Shown here piece after piece: positions 63,184 through 64,000 of a DNA stretch of 64,000 nucleotides (positions are counted from its first letter, which is position 1; each line of letters starts with the position of its first letter). Source of the stretch: Pascua guehoae (taxonomy: Eukaryota > Basidiomycota > Tremellomycetes > Trichosporonales > Trichosporonaceae); NCBI GenBank assembly GCA_001600415.1, contig BCJX01000004.1, positions 452,215-516,214 on the forward strand, written 5' to 3'. Under the pieces are notes generated by a model. The model searched no databases and had not been told where the DNA came from. It saw nothing but the letters and a program-made list of their open reading frames with translations. Position numbers and translations under genes: made by a program.

Positions 63184-64000
63184 GTTGAATAGATGGTTGA
63201 GGGTGGTGTTGAGGTTAGGAGAGGGCAAGGTGATGCGTTTGCACACCAAGCAGGGGTATAGGTGAGAGTGGTGTGTGTGTGTGTGTGTATAGTGTCTGGC
63301 TAGGTCGCGTCTAGGGGGGAATCGGAGTGAGTGTCAGATGTCGTCTAGGCCGTAGTGTCCACGCTCTATGGTCTGGTGGGGTGGAAGGAGCAATGAATGT
63401 AGGACGGTTGAATGACGAGGTGAGAGAAGGAAGTGAATGAAGGGTGGCGATGGCGCACAGGAGTGTCAGCAAGCAAAATGCGGGGGGTGGGGAGGCGGTG
63501 CTGGAGAGTCTGAGAGTAGCGCTGGAGCCACTTTGCCACTCACACTATTATGGGGCTGGCTGGCTTTGCAACTGACGCGCCTGTGCTCGCTCGATGTCTG
63601 ATTCTTTTAGGTTGAAACGCTTCCTTTTGGTTTTGGGGAGTGGGTGGGTGTCGATTTATAAGGCTGTGTGGACAGTCGCAAGGAGAGGGAGGAAAGGGGG
63701 ATGGCCGCGCTGACTGATCACTTGAAGTGGAACGGGTCGGGGCTTGGGGGGGTGGTCGTGTCAACTGGCGTTACGGCGGAGGTTCTGGGACGAGGCGGGA
63801 GCGGCAACCAAGTTCACAAGTGAACTGGCAGACGGTCGCTGGCCGACGACAGAAAGGAAGCGCGAGAACGAAGAGTAGGTTGACAAAGGGCGAGTCGTGA
63901 TCGTGGATGGGTGGTGTGGGGTATGCTGATTGATGCACGAGCAAGTTCGGAGGCAGGCAGGCAGGCAGGTGACGAGACAACCAGGTGTTGATTGAAGGGG
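63184..64000. promoter_or_regulatory. Upstream region of the kinase gene
   Basis: G/T-rich on the + strand (C/A-rich leader for the minus-strand kinase), with a (GT)n stretch at 63271-63287. No gene recognised before the window ends. Confidence 0.45.

Noticed and set aside
1..64000. CRISPR arrays, bacterial operons or prophage genes
   Set aside because: The window is intron-rich fungal nuclear DNA; the short tandem repeats present have no spacers.

Overview
The window is nuclear DNA of a fungus, most likely a basidiomycete yeast of the Tremellomycetes; Trichosporonales is my best guess. The evidence is GC-rich sequence, compact genes on both strands, and almost every gene cut by many 40-70 nt GT-AG introns with a CTNAC branch point just before the acceptor. 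Protein content is typically eukaryotic: mitochondrial presequences, spliceosome subunits, a cytochrome bc1 hinge protein. Gene models below were built by hand from splice-site phase and protein-family conservation. There is one 100-N assembly gap (2715-2814).

Layout. 0-10 kb: a mitochondrial LEA-like protein, a TMEM205-like membrane protein with two unusually long introns, a MARVEL-type four-helix membrane protein, a secreted GH20 hexosaminidase and the SF3b subunit Rds3/PHF5A. 10-25 kb: an MDR enoyl-reductase-like oxidoreductase, a 67-residue orphan, an intron-bearing tRNA-Glu(CTC), a DinB-like protein, a rhomboid protease and a GPR1/FUN34/YaaH acetate transporter. 25-36 kb is gene-poor and repeat-rich: a divergently oriented pair of paralogues of a family I do not recognise (one intact, one decayed), minisatellites, copies of a MITE-like repeat, and a six-exon orphan of 602 residues. 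36-48.7 kb: an SGNH hydrolase, trimethyllysine dioxygenase (carnitine synthesis), glucosamine-6-phosphate N-acetyltransferase Gna1 (UDP-GlcNAc/chitin), the splicing factor Cus2, an Ecm15-type thiamine-binding protein and Qcr6. 49-64 kb: Ipi3 (ribosome assembly), SR140/U2SURP, Fyv6/FAM192A, glycogen phosphorylase and a Hal4/Hal5-type protein kinase.

The genes do not form one pathway. Loose themes are carbon and storage metabolism (acetate uptake, glycogen breakdown, carnitine), cell-wall amino sugars (GH20, Gna1) and pre-mRNA splicing (Rds3, Cus2, SR140, Fyv6). The most novel material is the 26.5-31.4 kb gene pair, whose intact member ends in a C-x2-C-x12-C-x2-C motif, and the inverted-repeat element found at 11 kb and 31.6-32.4 kb.
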